In this document: one piece after another, positions 1-9,170 of the stretch | Layout: each line of letters starts with the position of its first letter | Numbering within the stretch: the stretch's first letter is position 1 | Origin: an uncultured Bacteroidales bacterium | GTDB taxonomy: Bacteria > Bacteroidota > Bacteroidia > Bacteroidales > Bacteroidaceae | Reading direction: 5' to 3' | Assembly: GCA_902778265.1 (NCBI GenBank) | Contig: CACYXI010000007.1 | Span: 1-44,688 of the forward strand | Length of the DNA: 44,688 nucleotides | Notes under the pieces: model-generated | What the model was told of the DNA's origin: nothing | Seen by the model: only the letters and a program-made list of their open reading frames with translations | Database searches by the model: none | Translations under genes and position numbers: made by a program

Positions 1-7
1 ATTGAGA

Positions 8-157
8 GCTAAAGCCCTGTCAGGGCGACATAATTCCATGCCTCTCAGCATGATATGAAATTATATCGCACCTACGGCGCTCTTGGGAATATGGATATCA
101 ATATTATTACGTGGGTTGCACCCACGCCTATATTATTACGCCTTTACAAGGCTTTTC
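8..157 (+). repeat. hairpin-rich interspersed repeat, copy A
   Basis: This non-coding repeat matches the segment near 26745-26900 in the same orientation. It holds small perfect hairpins: GCCCTGTCAGGGC at 14-26, CGTGGGTTGCACCCACG at 110-126 and GCCTTTACAAGGC at 140-152. In the other copy the loop bases differ while the stems are kept. It can be read as a short protein starting MKLYRTYGA, but that reading frame only follows the repeat. Repeats of this look are common between genes in Bacteroidales; that is recalled knowledge, not checked. Confidence 0.75.
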
Positions 158-221
158 AACCATACAGGTCGAACTTATTAATATCCATACAATTCACCCA
201 TTCCATTTTCCAATGCTCCCA

Positions 222-815
222 TCACTCTATCTTCTGGGGACATATCCATATAATCATATCTATGATTTTGTAGGCATCATACATTGAATCCATCAGCTCT
301 TCACATTGTTTAGTTTTTTGAGCTTGTTTTGCGAGAAAATTTGCCCTATTATTGAATCTTATAGCATTATTCACATTGGGAGAATTAATTTCTATATACT
401 CTCTTGCAAGCACATCATCCACTCTCAGCACCCCAGTATTCATTCCATCAACATTTGCAAATATAACAATTTGGTTATAAACAACAGGGATTCCATTCTT
501 ATTCCTCTCCACCTCTCCAATGTTGTTCCTTGTGCATTTGCCTCTATCTACATCATCCCAAGTTAATATATGATAAACATTGACATTTGGGCGTATTGCA
601 AGACGCTCGATGGTATGAAGTTTCTTGGTTTTCATTTCTTCCAAAAAATATTCATACGTATATTCGTTGAGGATGATACTACATAAGAATTGGCCATTTT
701 CGTATTTACCCAACTTAACCAAAACGAATCTTCTCCCGTTTTGCCTATTAGTATGCATACTTACATTGATAACGCAACAATTCCATATTAATTTTTGGAC
801 TACTTGATATTGCAT
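222..815 (-). CDS. hypothetical protein, 197 aa
   Basis: I do not recognise this protein. It is soluble, with no signal peptide or membrane segment. It is rich in Asn and Ile, and has a fairly charged centre (WDDVDRGKC) and a helical, Gln/Lys-rich C-terminal part. It starts 14 bases after the stop of the broken gene upstream, so the two were probably co-transcribed. An internal Met at residue 20 (MHTNRQ) is an alternative start. Base composition is lower in G+C than the large genes to the right, as is usual for accessory DNA. Its upstream partner is decayed, so this gene may be a remnant of the same module. No function is assigned. Confidence 0.55.
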   Translation of the reverse strand: MQYQVVQKLIWNCCVINVSMHTNRQNGRRFVLVKLGKYENGQFLCSIILNEYTYEYFLEEMKTKKLHTIERLAIRPNVNVYHILTWDDVDRGKCTRNNIGEVERNKNGIPVVYNQIVIFANVDGMNTGVLRVDDVLAREYIEINSPNVNNAIRFNNRANFLAKQAQKTKQCEELMDSMYDAYKIIDMIIWICPQKIE

Positions 816-828
816 AATAATTATGGTT

Positions 829-1593
829 TTAGTTCATACGATATAATGTGGTTGGAAAATATTCAACTGTTTCCATACAATTTGGACAAATGCTTAACTC
901 ACCATCATACGCAAGTGGACCTGCGTCATAATAGTATTTGTACCATTGCATTTCTTCTGATTTCATTCCACACCGCATACAAGGCATCCTATTGGGCTGT
1001 GGTGGTAAATCATCACCCAAATGCTGAGCTAAACGGCAACTTTTTTGAAAGGATAATGCTTCGTGGTCTAAGTTCCAGTAACGTATCGTAGAATCTTGCA
1101 ATGGATTAGGAGCAAAAAGTAAATTTATCACTTTGCCGTTCTTTAGTCTGGCAATAAGATACATTCTTTTGGAACAGAATGGTTTCACTTCCAATGCCGC
1201 CCTTTCAAAATATCGGCAAAAACGTACACGAAATCTGGTTCCCACACAAGGTTCTTTATATCTGTAAATCCAATCTTGTCAATATTGAATAATATTTTGT
1301 TTTCCAGATATGACATTTTGCCCATATAGCGTCAAGTCAACTTTCTCATCAAGTATATTTTCTATGTCAGAAAGATTATTTTCAATGATTGCTTTGCCAA
1401 ATAATTCTGATACATGAAAATAATCATTTGCCTCAATATCTTCCTCTATTTCAAGAACGCTTGTCCCAAAGGAAGGGTCTTCCCTTCCTTCTATTTTGAT
1501 TACACCAGAATCATGTAGCATATTTAACAAATCATTTTGATTCCGTTGTTTGTTTGTCAGAAAAAGTCTCTTTAATTAATCTTTAATTCCCAT
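829..1593 (-). pseudogene. broken NTF2/SnoaL-like and zinc-ribbon protein gene
   Basis: Two open stretches (1282-1575 and 829-1278) lie in exactly the same frame and are separated by a single TGA at 1279-1281. Read through, the junction is NIIQY-stop-QDWIYRYK, where a Trp codon (TGG) would fit. The first part resembles NTF2/SnoaL-fold proteins (ILDEKVDLTLYG, then a GKQNI motif). The second part ends with a probable zinc ribbon formed by CMRC and CPNC pairs. An ATG at 1593 with AGAGGT upstream is in the same frame but meets TAA at codon 6 (1576-1578); a TTG at 1530 or a CTG at 1560 would be weaker starts. Two nonsense codons point to decay, although two separate short proteins, or recoding, cannot be excluded from sequence alone. 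Confidence 0.6.
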
Positions 1594-2020
1594 AGATTAC
1601 CTCTTTGTTGGTATTGTACAAGATAAGGGGGATACCTTCCGACTATCTCCGTCCATTAAAGTATCGCTAAACACCATCCACACAGACAAGTAATACGACA
1701 AAGTCCACATCATATACAATGCATGGCACTCTTCGCATACTTGTTCTCACGTATTGAAACTGACGATTTTTATTGAAAGAGAAAAAGAGCAAATCGCTCT
1801 ATGTTGATTTTTTTTGTCAAGAGAATCGGCAGTTGGTCACCCCAACTAATGAAATAAGTGATTAACTTTCATGCGGTTATCTGTATGTAATACTGATTCT
1901 ACATAAGGAGAACATTACCGTTCGTCAGATTGATTCTAATGAGTACTTTCTGTTTCTTATTAAACGAAGTTTAAAGGGTTAATAATGTGATTGTTACTAT
2001 TCTATCTGATATTAAGGAGG
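1594..2020. other. gap without recognisable gene
   Basis: This is about 430 bases of AT-rich DNA between the broken gene and the nuclease gene. I see no convincing reading frame, tRNA or strong hairpin. It may hold the promoter of the minus-strand module to the left, but no TAnnTTTG match with a spaced TTTG stood out. Confidence 0.5.
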
Positions 2021-2872
2021 TCATAAATTCTCTACCTCTTCAATAGAGAGTCCAAGACTTTTAGCGATTATGTCAACAGGTACACCATTCAATTTTAGAC
2101 TGAGAGCATTTGCAAGGGTGGCCTTCCTTTCACCTTCAGCAATACCCTCCGCTCTCTCATTCTTCATGACCGAGAGATTAGTGCGATAGGAGTCTATGCT
2201 GATATTGTACTTCTTACGCTCTTCGGCGGTCATGTGTACAAGTTCAGCTATGTTTCCAACCTTACCAAAGATTGGCTGCTGGCTTTGGAATGGTATATTG
2301 GTATTCATAGTCTCTAAGTTTGTTATGTTGTATAACCAATAGTCGATTTGCGTTTTACAGTCCTCCTCTTTCATCTTGCGATAGTCTGAGAGTTCGAGAG
2401 TAAAGACCTTTAACTTGTCGGAGAAGACCTCACCTGTCTCTTCTACTTTCAACTGGACAGTCCTGAGTGACAACGGCTTAAATCCTCGCAAATGGAAGTT
2501 AAGGAAGAATATTCCATATACTGGTCTCAGATGATAGTCCCACTCCGTATCGCCTTTCTCTTCCTGATTAGAGAATGAGCGTGAGAGATAGAACAGGATG
2601 CGGTCGCTGAAATGATTCTGGCTTCTGTTCTGCATCTCTACAATAAACTCGCTGCCATCGGTTGTCCTACATAGAAGGTCATAAACCACACCACGATCGT
2701 ATTCCAACATTCCATCAAGCTCTTTGTCAAGGAATGTGATATCCTCAATAGGTACTTTTGGTTGGAGCAAGTCGGTAAGGAAAGCCGTCATGACTTCCTT
2801 ATCTCCAAAAATCTTCTTGAAACCGTAGTCGGTCAAGGGATTTATGTATCTATTTTGCGGTTTCCTATCCAT
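2021..2872 (-). CDS. Rpn family recombination-promoting nuclease / putative transposase (PD-(D/E)XK)
   Basis: This is a 283-residue protein of the Rpn/PDDEXK-transposase type common in Bacteroidales. It begins with the family's opening pattern (INPLTDYGFKKIFG, residues 10-23), followed by the nuclease core: YDLLCR with Asp65, then FIVEMQ with Glu79 and Gln81, in the D...ExQ arrangement. The C-terminus has a charged helix and a short HTH-like tail (LKLNGVPVDIIAKSLGLS), also typical. The frame stays open further upstream, but the start at 2872 is preferred. It gives the usual N-terminus and lies about 30 bases downstream of an excellent promoter, whereas the upstream extension reads into a repeat. 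Rpn proteins cut DNA and promote RecA-independent recombination in E. coli; the role here is inferred. Confidence 0.85.
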   Translation of the reverse strand: MDRKPQNRYINPLTDYGFKKIFGDKEVMTAFLTDLLQPKVPIEDITFLDKELDGMLEYDRGVVYDLLCRTTDGSEFIVEMQNRSQNHFSDRILFYLSRSFSNQEEKGDTEWDYHLRPVYGIFFLNFHLRGFKPLSLRTVQLKVEETGEVFSDKLKVFTLELSDYRKMKEEDCKTQIDYWLYNITNLETMNTNIPFQSQQPIFGKVGNIAELVHMTAEERKKYNISIDSYRTNLSVMKNERAEGIAEGERKATLANALSLKLNGVPVDIIAKSLGLSIEEVENL

Positions 2873-2902
2873 GGCAACAAGTTTAATGGGTGTATTCTGC
2901 TG

Positions 2903-2934
2903 CAAAAATAAACAAAATATTTGAAATTTCCAAA
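2903..2934 (-). promoter_or_regulatory. Bacteroidetes-type promoter of the Rpn gene
   Basis: On the minus strand, TTTG (2931-2934), a 20-base spacer and TATTTTTG (2903-2910) match the TTTG-N19/20-TAnnTTTG consensus. It predicts a short leader before the ATG at 2872, which supports that start. Confidence 0.75.
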
Positions 2935-3072
2935 TTATGACATGAAAAAAGCACTCCCTAAAGGTAATGCCAATATTTTGCCCATATTTTAACGCGAGGT
3001 CGATGAATTTGCCCCTTTGGTGCTTGAACTGACAATAATTAGCAATCTTACCAATCTTTTGTCCAATAATAA

Positions 3073-3236
3073 TTTTATCAAGAATTAGAGAATTAGAGAA
3101 TTTTTCTTTTGAATTTATAATAATTTGAGAAAGGTCGCTTACGCTCCTGTTGATCACGGCTATTCTCAATGCTACGCAAGTAGCAAATTTCTCTCTTTCG
3201 CATTAATTCAAAAATCTCTAATTCTTGATTATAAAA
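3073..3236. repeat. MITE-like element, copy 1
   Basis: This is a 164-base element with terminal inverted repeats built on TCAAGAATTAGAG at the left and CTCTAATTCTTGA at the right. Its core (GAAAGGTCGCTTACGCTCCT, followed by the hairpin TGCTACGCAAGTAGCA with a GCAA loop) recurs in the 241-base element at 43442-43682. No transposase gene is inside. It lies upstream of the Rpn promoter. Confidence 0.75.
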
Positions 3237-3321
3237 ATAAATTTGATCACATACTTACATTTTACTTAATGACAAATTCGTGATAATTAATGATAAATTA
3301 CTTCCCTGCGGTCAGTGGGTC

Positions 3322-3369
3322 TACGACAAATCTCGTGTAGCTCCACGTAGTGGGAAAAATATTGTCGTA
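3322..3369. other. short inverted repeat in the gap after the MITE-like element
   Basis: TACGACAA (3322-3329) pairs with TTGTCGTA (3362-3369) around a GC-richer segment containing CTCCACGTAGTGGG. It lies downstream of the stop of the acyltransferase gene and could be a transcript end or a repeat fragment. There is no further support. Confidence 0.3.
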
Positions 3370-3408
3370 ATTCATCGAACTTACGTGAGATTACTTATGC
3401 CTACTACA

Positions 3409-4377
3409 TTATTGAATGCTGATAGTGTATATCTTGCACGCTACGGCTCTTCCTCCGAAGTTTTCCTTTTGCAGAATAAGACCTTCGTTGAGGTTAATGC
3501 CATCTTCCGCCATGCTCGTACCAAACTCAAAATAACGATATTGCGGATTATCCTTATAATGCCTGATAAGGGTGAGCATGAGATAATCAAGGGCATTGCA
3601 TCGCTTACCCTCATGAGAAGCAGAGATATACTGGGTACGCACTACCTGCTGAGTGATAAAAAGGAGTGTACCCGCTATGGTCGTTCCATTAGGATCCTTA
3701 ACGATACAACAGACGATATTATCGGGAAAACGCTGTTTGAGTAACGTTATTTCAGACAGGCTATGAACAGGATGCGAGCCAAAGCGTTCCATGAGGTTAG
3801 CCTCAAGGATTGGCCAGAAATCGCGTATGTCAGCATCCATGACAACGGTGTACCCCTGTCGCATGAGTTTGTTGAAATATGTTCGTTTGCGAGAAGAGGA
3901 GATATCATTTACGGTGCTGTTATAATCAATAACAGTCATCATATTACAAGTCACTTCTACGGCATTGTATCGCCATAACCAATAGTCTTCTTCCTGTGAA
4001 GGAATGAGGTGATAGATGTATGGTATCTGCTTGTAACGCCACTCACTAAATCCGTTTTCCTTGAGATAGGATATTGTCAGCCCGAACAACTCCCCCACCT
4101 CTGAAATATGAATGCCTGGGGATAGTACAAAACCGCCATAGGTGAGGCCTTGGTGGGAGTGGAATTGGGTGTTGGGTGATAGGTGTTGGGTGTTGGATGG
4201 AAGTACGGCTATGAGCTTGTCTTTTTCATTATAGTACATCAATGAATGATCGTGAAAACGGTCACTATGATAGTCCATGTATGCACGCAGAAAAAGGAAG
4301 GTGCCGTTTTTCGACACCTTCACGAATTCATCCCATTCGGTCTGTTTATTTTGCGTATATCTGCAGATACTTATCAT
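3409..4377 (-). CDS. FemAB/GNAT-like acyltransferase
   Basis: This 322-residue protein resembles the GNAT-fold acyltransferases (FemAB / peptidoglycan-bridge-like) that sit next to sugar ketoisomerases in Bacteroidales O-glycan or polysaccharide loci. Recognisable stretches are WDEFVKVSKNGTFL near the N-terminus, HSHQGLTYGGF (residues 73-83), SSRKRTYFNKL and the C-terminal YFEFGTSM. The start at 4377 (MISICRYTQ) is chosen because it opens the conserved domain. It overlaps the upstream ketoisomerase gene by 32 bases, which suggests translational coupling; longer frames upstream are only that gene in another frame. Residues 61-71 (SNTQHLSPNTQ) are encoded by a copy of a repeat that also sits between genes, apparently an in-frame insertion. 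It probably acylates an amino group of a nucleotide-linked sugar; substrate unknown. Confidence 0.75.
   Translation of the reverse strand: MISICRYTQNKQTEWDEFVKVSKNGTFLFLRAYMDYHSDRFHDHSLMYYNEKDKLIAVLPSNTQHLSPNTQFHSHQGLTYGGFVLSPGIHISEVGELFGLTISYLKENGFSEWRYKQIPYIYHLIPSQEEDYWLWRYNAVEVTCNMMTVIDYNSTVNDISSSRKRTYFNKLMRQGYTVVMDADIRDFWPILEANLMERFGSHPVHSLSEITLLKQRFPDNIVCCIVKDPNGTTIAGTLLFITQQVVRTQYISASHEGKRCNALDYLMLTLIRHYKDNPQYRYFEFGTSMAEDGINLNEGLILQKENFGGRAVACKIYTISIQ
4164..4200 (-). repeat. CAACACC-type repeat inserted in frame in the acyltransferase gene
   Basis: The plus strand carries tandem GTTGGGTGATAGGTGTTGGG words, the same vocabulary as the fold-backs at 4763-4895 and 40485-40578. It encodes SNTQHLSPNTQ without breaking the frame. 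Confidence 0.7.
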
Positions 4378-4753
4378 AGTCACGGATATAGTCGTCTTCT
4401 GAGTATGGATGACTGGCAAGTACAAGGCATAAGGCACCTGTAGTAAACTCCTGTTCGTGCGCCCAGATGCCTGGCGGAACGAGAAGCCCTTGGAACGGAC
4501 GGTTGAGTGTGACGGTCTTTTCGTTCTTACCGTCACTTAGATAGACCTCCAGAGCACCTGATGCAGCTATGATGAACTGCCAGCACTCCCTATGGGCATG
4601 TGCTCCACGATCCTTGCCCGCAGGCACGTCGTAGATATAGAAAACGCGCTTGATAGGGAATGGTATCTGCACGTTCTCATAGATATAGGTGAGGCTTCCG
4701 CGAGGGTCTTCCTCTTTCGGAAGCTCTATTATCTTGCAGTCGGATAGTGTCAT
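4346..4753 (-). CDS. FdtA/WxcM-like dTDP-sugar 3,4-ketoisomerase
   Basis: This 135-residue single-domain cupin has the usual length for FdtA/QdtA/WxcM C-terminal-type enzymes. They shift the keto group of dTDP-4-keto-6-deoxyglucose from C4 to C3 on the way to 3-amino-3,6-dideoxy sugars. Signature stretches are EDPRGSLTYIYE (residues 15-26), the histidine pair in GAHAHRECWQF (His52 and His54, the catalytic region in characterised members), and VPPGIWAHEQEF. The start at 4753 (MTLSDCKIIEL) is preferred, because the reading frame further upstream only translates the repeat (TNTQHLSPNT). It overlaps the acyltransferase gene. No aminotransferase for the same pathway is in the window. Confidence 0.85.
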   Translation of the reverse strand: MTLSDCKIIELPKEEDPRGSLTYIYENVQIPFPIKRVFYIYDVPAGKDRGAHAHRECWQFIIAASGALEVYLSDGKNEKTVTLNRPFQGLLVPPGIWAHEQEFTTGALCLVLASHPYSEDDYIRDYDKYLQIYAK

Positions 4754-4762
4754 GTTCTTGGT

Positions 4763-4895
4763 GTTGGGTGATAGGTGTTGGGTGTTGGTGGTTTGCACTA
4801 TATGCTAACACATTACCTAAATAACGAGTAGTTATGGCAATTATTGTGTTGTCGTATCGCTACTAACCGCCAACACCCAACACCTATCACACAAC
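4763..4895. repeat. fold-back of CAACACC words between HTCS and ketoisomerase genes
   Basis: The left arm (4763-4791) and right arm (4867-4895) are inverted copies with 27 of 29 bases matching, around a loop of about 75 bases. The words are ATAGGTGTTGGGTGTTGG and its complement. It could act as a terminator or processing site after the HTCS gene; the function is inferred. Confidence 0.8.
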
Positions 4896-4904
4896 ATCCC
4901 AAAA

Positions 4905-7900
4905 TTACTCCGCATGTTCCTTCATGTACTCTCGTGGTGAGAGTCCGTACATCTTCTTGAACATCGTTGAGAAGCTGGTGGTACTGTTGAAACCACAGCG
5001 GTACATTACCTCTGTAATATTCTGTCCCTTGCGACTCAGCAGACGTGCAGCCTGTTTCAAGCGGAGATTACGGATAAAGTCGTGTGGAGTCTGGTTGGTA
5101 AGCTCCTTCATCTTACGATGCAGGTGTACACGACTGATACCCACCTCCGTACATATCATATCTATATTCAGGTCGCTGTTGCTAAGGTTGGCATTCACAA
5201 CGGCAAGGATGCGATTGAGAAGCTTCTCGTCAGCACTTTCAATCTCAATATCATCAATATGCTCGCTGTGATCCTGCTTGCCAGCAAACTTATTCTCCAT
5301 AAGTCGGCGTGAAGAGATGAGGTTGGCGATGCTTCTGCGAAGGATATCCATATTGAATGGCTTGGTGAAGTAGAGGTCGGCACCAGTCTCAAGACTCTCC
5401 AAACGATCCTCATCGCGTGTCTTTGCAGTCAACAGTATGACAGGGATGTGATTGGTATTCACATTCGACTTGATCTTTGCGCAGAGCGTGTTACCATCCA
5501 TCTGAGGCATCATAACATCAGAAACAACGAGTGCCGGAATCTCACGAAGGATGTTAGGCAGAGCTTCTGCACCATCGCTGAAACTGAGCACACGATATGT
5601 AGAATTAAGCTCCGTGATGAGGTAGTTGCGTATCTCATCATCATCCTCCACGACAATGACAGTCGGACGCTTTGAGTTACCACCTATCATACTTGCCTGC
5701 TTGTTGTTAGCCTCATTCTCCTCCATTGTCTCAGCCTCTGCGGAGTTCTCAAGCTCTTCTTCAAGAATACTTGAAATATCCTCTGGCTTCTCCTCCTCGT
5801 GCTGTGCAATCTCATCCTTTGACAGATGAGCACAACCCATAGGTATCGTGACAATGAACTCAACACCTTCATCCACGTTGCGAGCAAGGATGTCGCCGTG
5901 GTGGAGCTGAACGAGCGAGCGTGTAAGGTCAAGTCCCACGCCAGTACCAGTCTTTGTCTGGTTAGTGAGGGATGTAGCCTGATAGAATCGCTCAAAGATA
6001 CGTGACAGACTCTGCTCTGGAATCTGCTCACCATTATCGAATACGACAATCTTAACCTGCTGACCATCAGCAGTAATAGTTACTCTCACCGTACCGCCAA
6101 CAGGAGTGTATTTCATTGCGTTCGACATCAGGTTGATAAGAATCTTGTCAAAATGACTTCTGTCAATCCATACAGGAATCTTATCTTCCTCATGAACAAA
6201 CTCCAGACTTATCTTTTTGCTCGTTGCCTGTGGCTGGAATATCTTCAAGAGGTCGTCGGTGAAATCAATGAGGTCAGTCTCACGCATCTGCATAATCATC
6301 TGTCCCTTGTCAATCTTACGGAGATCCAATATCTGATTGACGAGGTGGAGTATTCGCTCTGCATTACGCTTCATTATCTCATAGATAGACTGGCGATGAG
6401 GGTCGATATCCTCACGTATGAGCTGGAGCAGAGGGGTCACGATGAGAGTCATTGGAGTACGAATCTCATGTGATATGTTGATGAAGAAGCGCAGCTTCTG
6501 TTCATTAAGTTCCTCCTTATGTATATGTTCCTGAATGAGGAGACGCTCACGGTTACGTATGCGCTGCATACGGATATACGACCAGATAGCGGCGATGACA
6601 AGTATAAGATAGAACACCTTGGCTACTGGAGTGAAATACCAAGGGTTGTGAATCACCACATTAAAAATCTTCTCCTGTGAACGCACGCCATTATTGATAG
6701 CTACGACACGGAACTCATAATCGCCTGGTGACATTCGGCTCAAAACGATTCTGTTCTCGCCCGCAGGCATCACTATCTCCTTATCGCCATTGATGCTATA
6801 CGCATAGCTGATATGCTCTATATTGGAATATGTAAGGGTTGAGAACGTGAATGCAAGCGTGTTGTCCTCGTGTGAGAAGTCGAAAACATCCGTAAATGCT
6901 ATTGCATTGTCGGTGATAAGATAGTTGCCCGACTTCATATACGACTGTACGCGCTCACTACCACGGAATACACCCGTCAATGTCACCTTCAGCTTTGCAG
7001 GCTCAGGTATTGACTTAGGAGGGGTGAAATATGAAACGCCCAACGTGCCACCAAAGAAGAGGAGGTCTGTGTCTGGGTCATGGAATGAAACGCCAGTATT
7101 GTACTCATTGCCCTGAAGACCGTCGGACACGAAGAAATTTCTCGTCTTTCCGTCTTTAGGATTGAATCTGCACAATCCGTTGCTCGTGCTTATCCACAGC
7201 AATCCCTGATTGTCAGGCTCGATAGCAGCAACATGACTGTCAGGTAGTCCGTCTTTCGTACCATACTTGCGCAAAGCACGTGTCTTCAGATTATAGTTGT
7301 ACATACCCACGGCAGTACCAATCCATATCTCGTCATTATTAATCTGGCAGATCTCCGTGATAGGTTCACGATCAAGAATCTTATTGGTCTTTAGCACCTT
7401 TGTCCAACTGCCAGATGGTATGTCAAGGCATGAAAGTCCTATCGCCGTACCCACATACAGAGTCTTCTTGTCAGGACTAAGCCCCATTTCAAGAATATAG
7501 TTGTTATGTAGGCAGTCATTCCGCTTATAGTCATGCCTGTACTCCGTGAGCTTGTCGTTCTTTATGTCATAGCATTTCAGACCATCACCGAGAGTACCTA
7601 TCCACAGACGGTCATGGTCATCTGTACGAAGATCAAACACGCTCTGCGCATTGCCATAGCTGAACGCTGCACGATGATACATGCCAGTCTTTGGGTCAAG
7701 CCATCCGCAACCATCCGTATAAGAGCCTACCCAAATTCTGCCCGAACTATCTTCCGTGATTGTAAGGATAGTTGAAGGAACCTCACCGTCCTTACGCTTA
7801 CCACCTATTGAGGATGGAGCATAGTGACGAATAAGCTGGTAGTTGGAATCAAGAGCATAGAGTCCGTCCTGATCACACGCCACCCACAGCGTACCATTCT

Positions 7901-9011
7901 TCTGACGATATACAGCCATTACGCATTGCTGACCAATCTGGTTGCCAGAAGGCTGATTTCGGCCAAGACAATGGAATGGAGAGAGAACAGGCGACTGCAT
8001 GAACACCCCCTTCTGATACAAGCCTAACCATAGATTCTGGTTGCGGTCTAATGCGATAGAAGCCACCTTAGCTCTGTTGATATCAATCTGCGTGCTTGCA
8101 ATGCGAGCCGGACGTATATCACCATTGCGAGGATTAAGCACCTTTACGCCATTGCCATTTGTTCCGATGAAGATATTGCCATCGTCACGCGCCTTGAGCG
8201 ACGATACCGTGATATCGGCTGTGGAAGGAATAAGCGTAAAACCTTTTCGGCTTGAGTTCATCACATAGACACCACCTTTGAAATAGCCGAGGTAAAGATT
8301 ATCGCTCTTATCTATGCAGATAGAAGAGTAAGGCGAATTTTCTCCCGCAGGGTATTTCCCTACGAGCTTATATTTCTTGTTGCTGCCCTTGCCGATCTGC
8401 TTGTATGAGAGAATGCCATATTTATCGGCAGAAGCCCATAGCATACCTTTATGGTCGAACAGGATATCCTTGACATACTTCGACTCGCCAACGCCATCAA
8501 TGATATTCTTTGCCTTATCAATGGCAGTAAGTTGCCATATACCGCGTCCAGAGGTGCTGAACACGATATTACCGTCAGGATCAATGCAAAAACAATTGAT
8601 ATACGCAGTAAGTTCCTCACCAGTGTCCTGATTAATGACACCCTTGAACTTACCCTTGATCTTTACGTAGAGACCCGATGAAGTACCTACATAGATAAGG
8701 TTACTCTTATCTTGGATAACGCAGATGATGTTGTCAATAGGGAGCCCATTATCCGAAGTATAGGTCTGAAACGTATAGCCATCATATCGGTTAAGACCAT
8801 TTGCAGTAGAAACCCACATAAACCCCTGCCTGTCCTGATACACATGCTGAACGAAACTACTACTCAGATTCCTGGTGTAGTTGAACAACGTGCCTGTCTG
8901 CGCAATGGAGTTTGCAGGTAGCATAAAAATCCCAAGTATAGCCAACGTGTAGAGCAGTATGTTTCGCCATACACATTTTGGGCAAATGGAAATCGTGTTA
9001 TTATTCATCAT
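4905..9011 (-). CDS. hybrid two-component system sensor/response regulator (HTCS)
   Basis: This 1368-residue one-protein two-component regulator of the kind controlling polysaccharide utilisation loci has the following order. A signal peptide or N-terminal anchor (about 1-38, ending NSIAQ) is followed by periplasmic Reg_prop propeller repeats (about 50-700; many WVSTANGL and WIGTAVGMY-type units). Next come a Y_Y_Y domain (about 725-790), a transmembrane helix (about 795-815), HisKA with His848 in SHEIRTP, and HATPase with GTGVGLDLT near 1025. The receiver has EDDDE near 1120 and phospho-acceptor Asp1165 in VVSDVMMP, and an AraC-type HTH occupies about 1270-1368. All catalytic motifs are present. 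It is divergent from the SusCD/Fas1 locus and is its likely regulator. Sugar binding by the propeller and activation of the locus are family knowledge and context, not shown here. Confidence 0.95.
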   Translation of the reverse strand: MMNNNTISICPKCVWRNILLYTLAILGIFMLPANSIAQTGTLFNYTRNLSSSFVQHVYQDRQGFMWVSTANGLNRYDGYTFQTYTSDNGLPIDNIICVIQDKSNLIYVGTSSGLYVKIKGKFKGVINQDTGEELTAYINCFCIDPDGNIVFSTSGRGIWQLTAIDKAKNIIDGVGESKYVKDILFDHKGMLWASADKYGILSYKQIGKGSNKKYKLVGKYPAGENSPYSSICIDKSDNLYLGYFKGGVYVMNSSRKGFTLIPSTADITVSSLKARDDGNIFIGTNGNGVKVLNPRNGDIRPARIASTQIDINRAKVASIALDRNQNLWLGLYQKGVFMQSPVLSPFHCLGRNQPSGNQIGQQCVMAVYRQKNGTLWVACDQDGLYALDSNYQLIRHYAPSSIGGKRKDGEVPSTILTITEDSSGRIWVGSYTDGCGWLDPKTGMYHRAAFSYGNAQSVFDLRTDDHDRLWIGTLGDGLKCYDIKNDKLTEYRHDYKRNDCLHNNYILEMGLSPDKKTLYVGTAIGLSCLDIPSGSWTKVLKTNKILDREPITEICQINNDEIWIGTAVGMYNYNLKTRALRKYGTKDGLPDSHVAAIEPDNQGLLWISTSNGLCRFNPKDGKTRNFFVSDGLQGNEYNTGVSFHDPDTDLLFFGGTLGVSYFTPPKSIPEPAKLKVTLTGVFRGSERVQSYMKSGNYLITDNAIAFTDVFDFSHEDNTLAFTFSTLTYSNIEHISYAYSINGDKEIVMPAGENRIVLSRMSPGDYEFRVVAINNGVRSQEKIFNVVIHNPWYFTPVAKVFYLILVIAAIWSYIRMQRIRNRERLLIQEHIHKEELNEQKLRFFINISHEIRTPMTLIVTPLLQLIREDIDPHRQSIYEIMKRNAERILHLVNQILDLRKIDKGQMIMQMRETDLIDFTDDLLKIFQPQATSKKISLEFVHEEDKIPVWIDRSHFDKILINLMSNAMKYTPVGGTVRVTITADGQQVKIVVFDNGEQIPEQSLSRIFERFYQATSLTNQTKTGTGVGLDLTRSLVQLHHGDILARNVDEGVEFIVTIPMGCAHLSKDEIAQHEEEKPEDISSILEEELENSAEAETMEENEANNKQASMIGGNSKRPTVIVVEDDDEIRNYLITELNSTYRVLSFSDGAEALPNILREIPALVVSDVMMPQMDGNTLCAKIKSNVNTNHIPVILLTAKTRDEDRLESLETGADLYFTKPFNMDILRRSIANLISSRRLMENKFAGKQDHSEHIDDIEIESADEKLLNRILAVVNANLSNSDLNIDMICTEVGISRVHLHRKMKELTNQTPHDFIRNLRLKQAARLLSRKGQNITEVMYRCGFNSTTSFSTMFKKMYGLSPREYMKEHAE

Positions 9012-9170
9012 CTTGATTTAGTAGTTAAAAAAGAGTCGAAAGCGATTAGTGTTGAGTGATTAGAGGTGAGAGATTAGTGGTTAGAGGTAAGCATCTAAAC
9101 TACAAATACCAACTTTCATTTTTCACACTTCACTCTTCACTTTTCACTTAAAGCTGAGTTTGTATTGGTG

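Noticed and set aside
55-273. 72-residue plus-strand reading frame (MKLYRTYGALGN...)
   Set aside because: It follows the interspersed repeat; the matching repeat near 26800 gives a similar short frame. Hairpin structure explains the conservation better than a protein.
1279-1281. TGA as a selenocysteine or Trp codon
   Set aside because: No SECIS-like hairpin was seen after the codon, and a second in-frame TAA lies near the start. Other genes end normally at TGA.
2873-3169. 99-residue N-terminal extension of the Rpn protein
   Set aside because: It runs through the promoter and the MITE-like element and lacks similarity to the family's usual N-terminus.
2021-3236. Insertion sequence formed by the Rpn gene plus the MITE-like element
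   Set aside because: No matching inverted end was found on the other side of the Rpn gene, and the MITE-like element has its own two ends.
3280-3744. 154-residue plus-strand frame
   Set aside because: It overlaps the 3' half of the acyltransferase gene on the other strand, has no recognisable domain and is a shadow frame.
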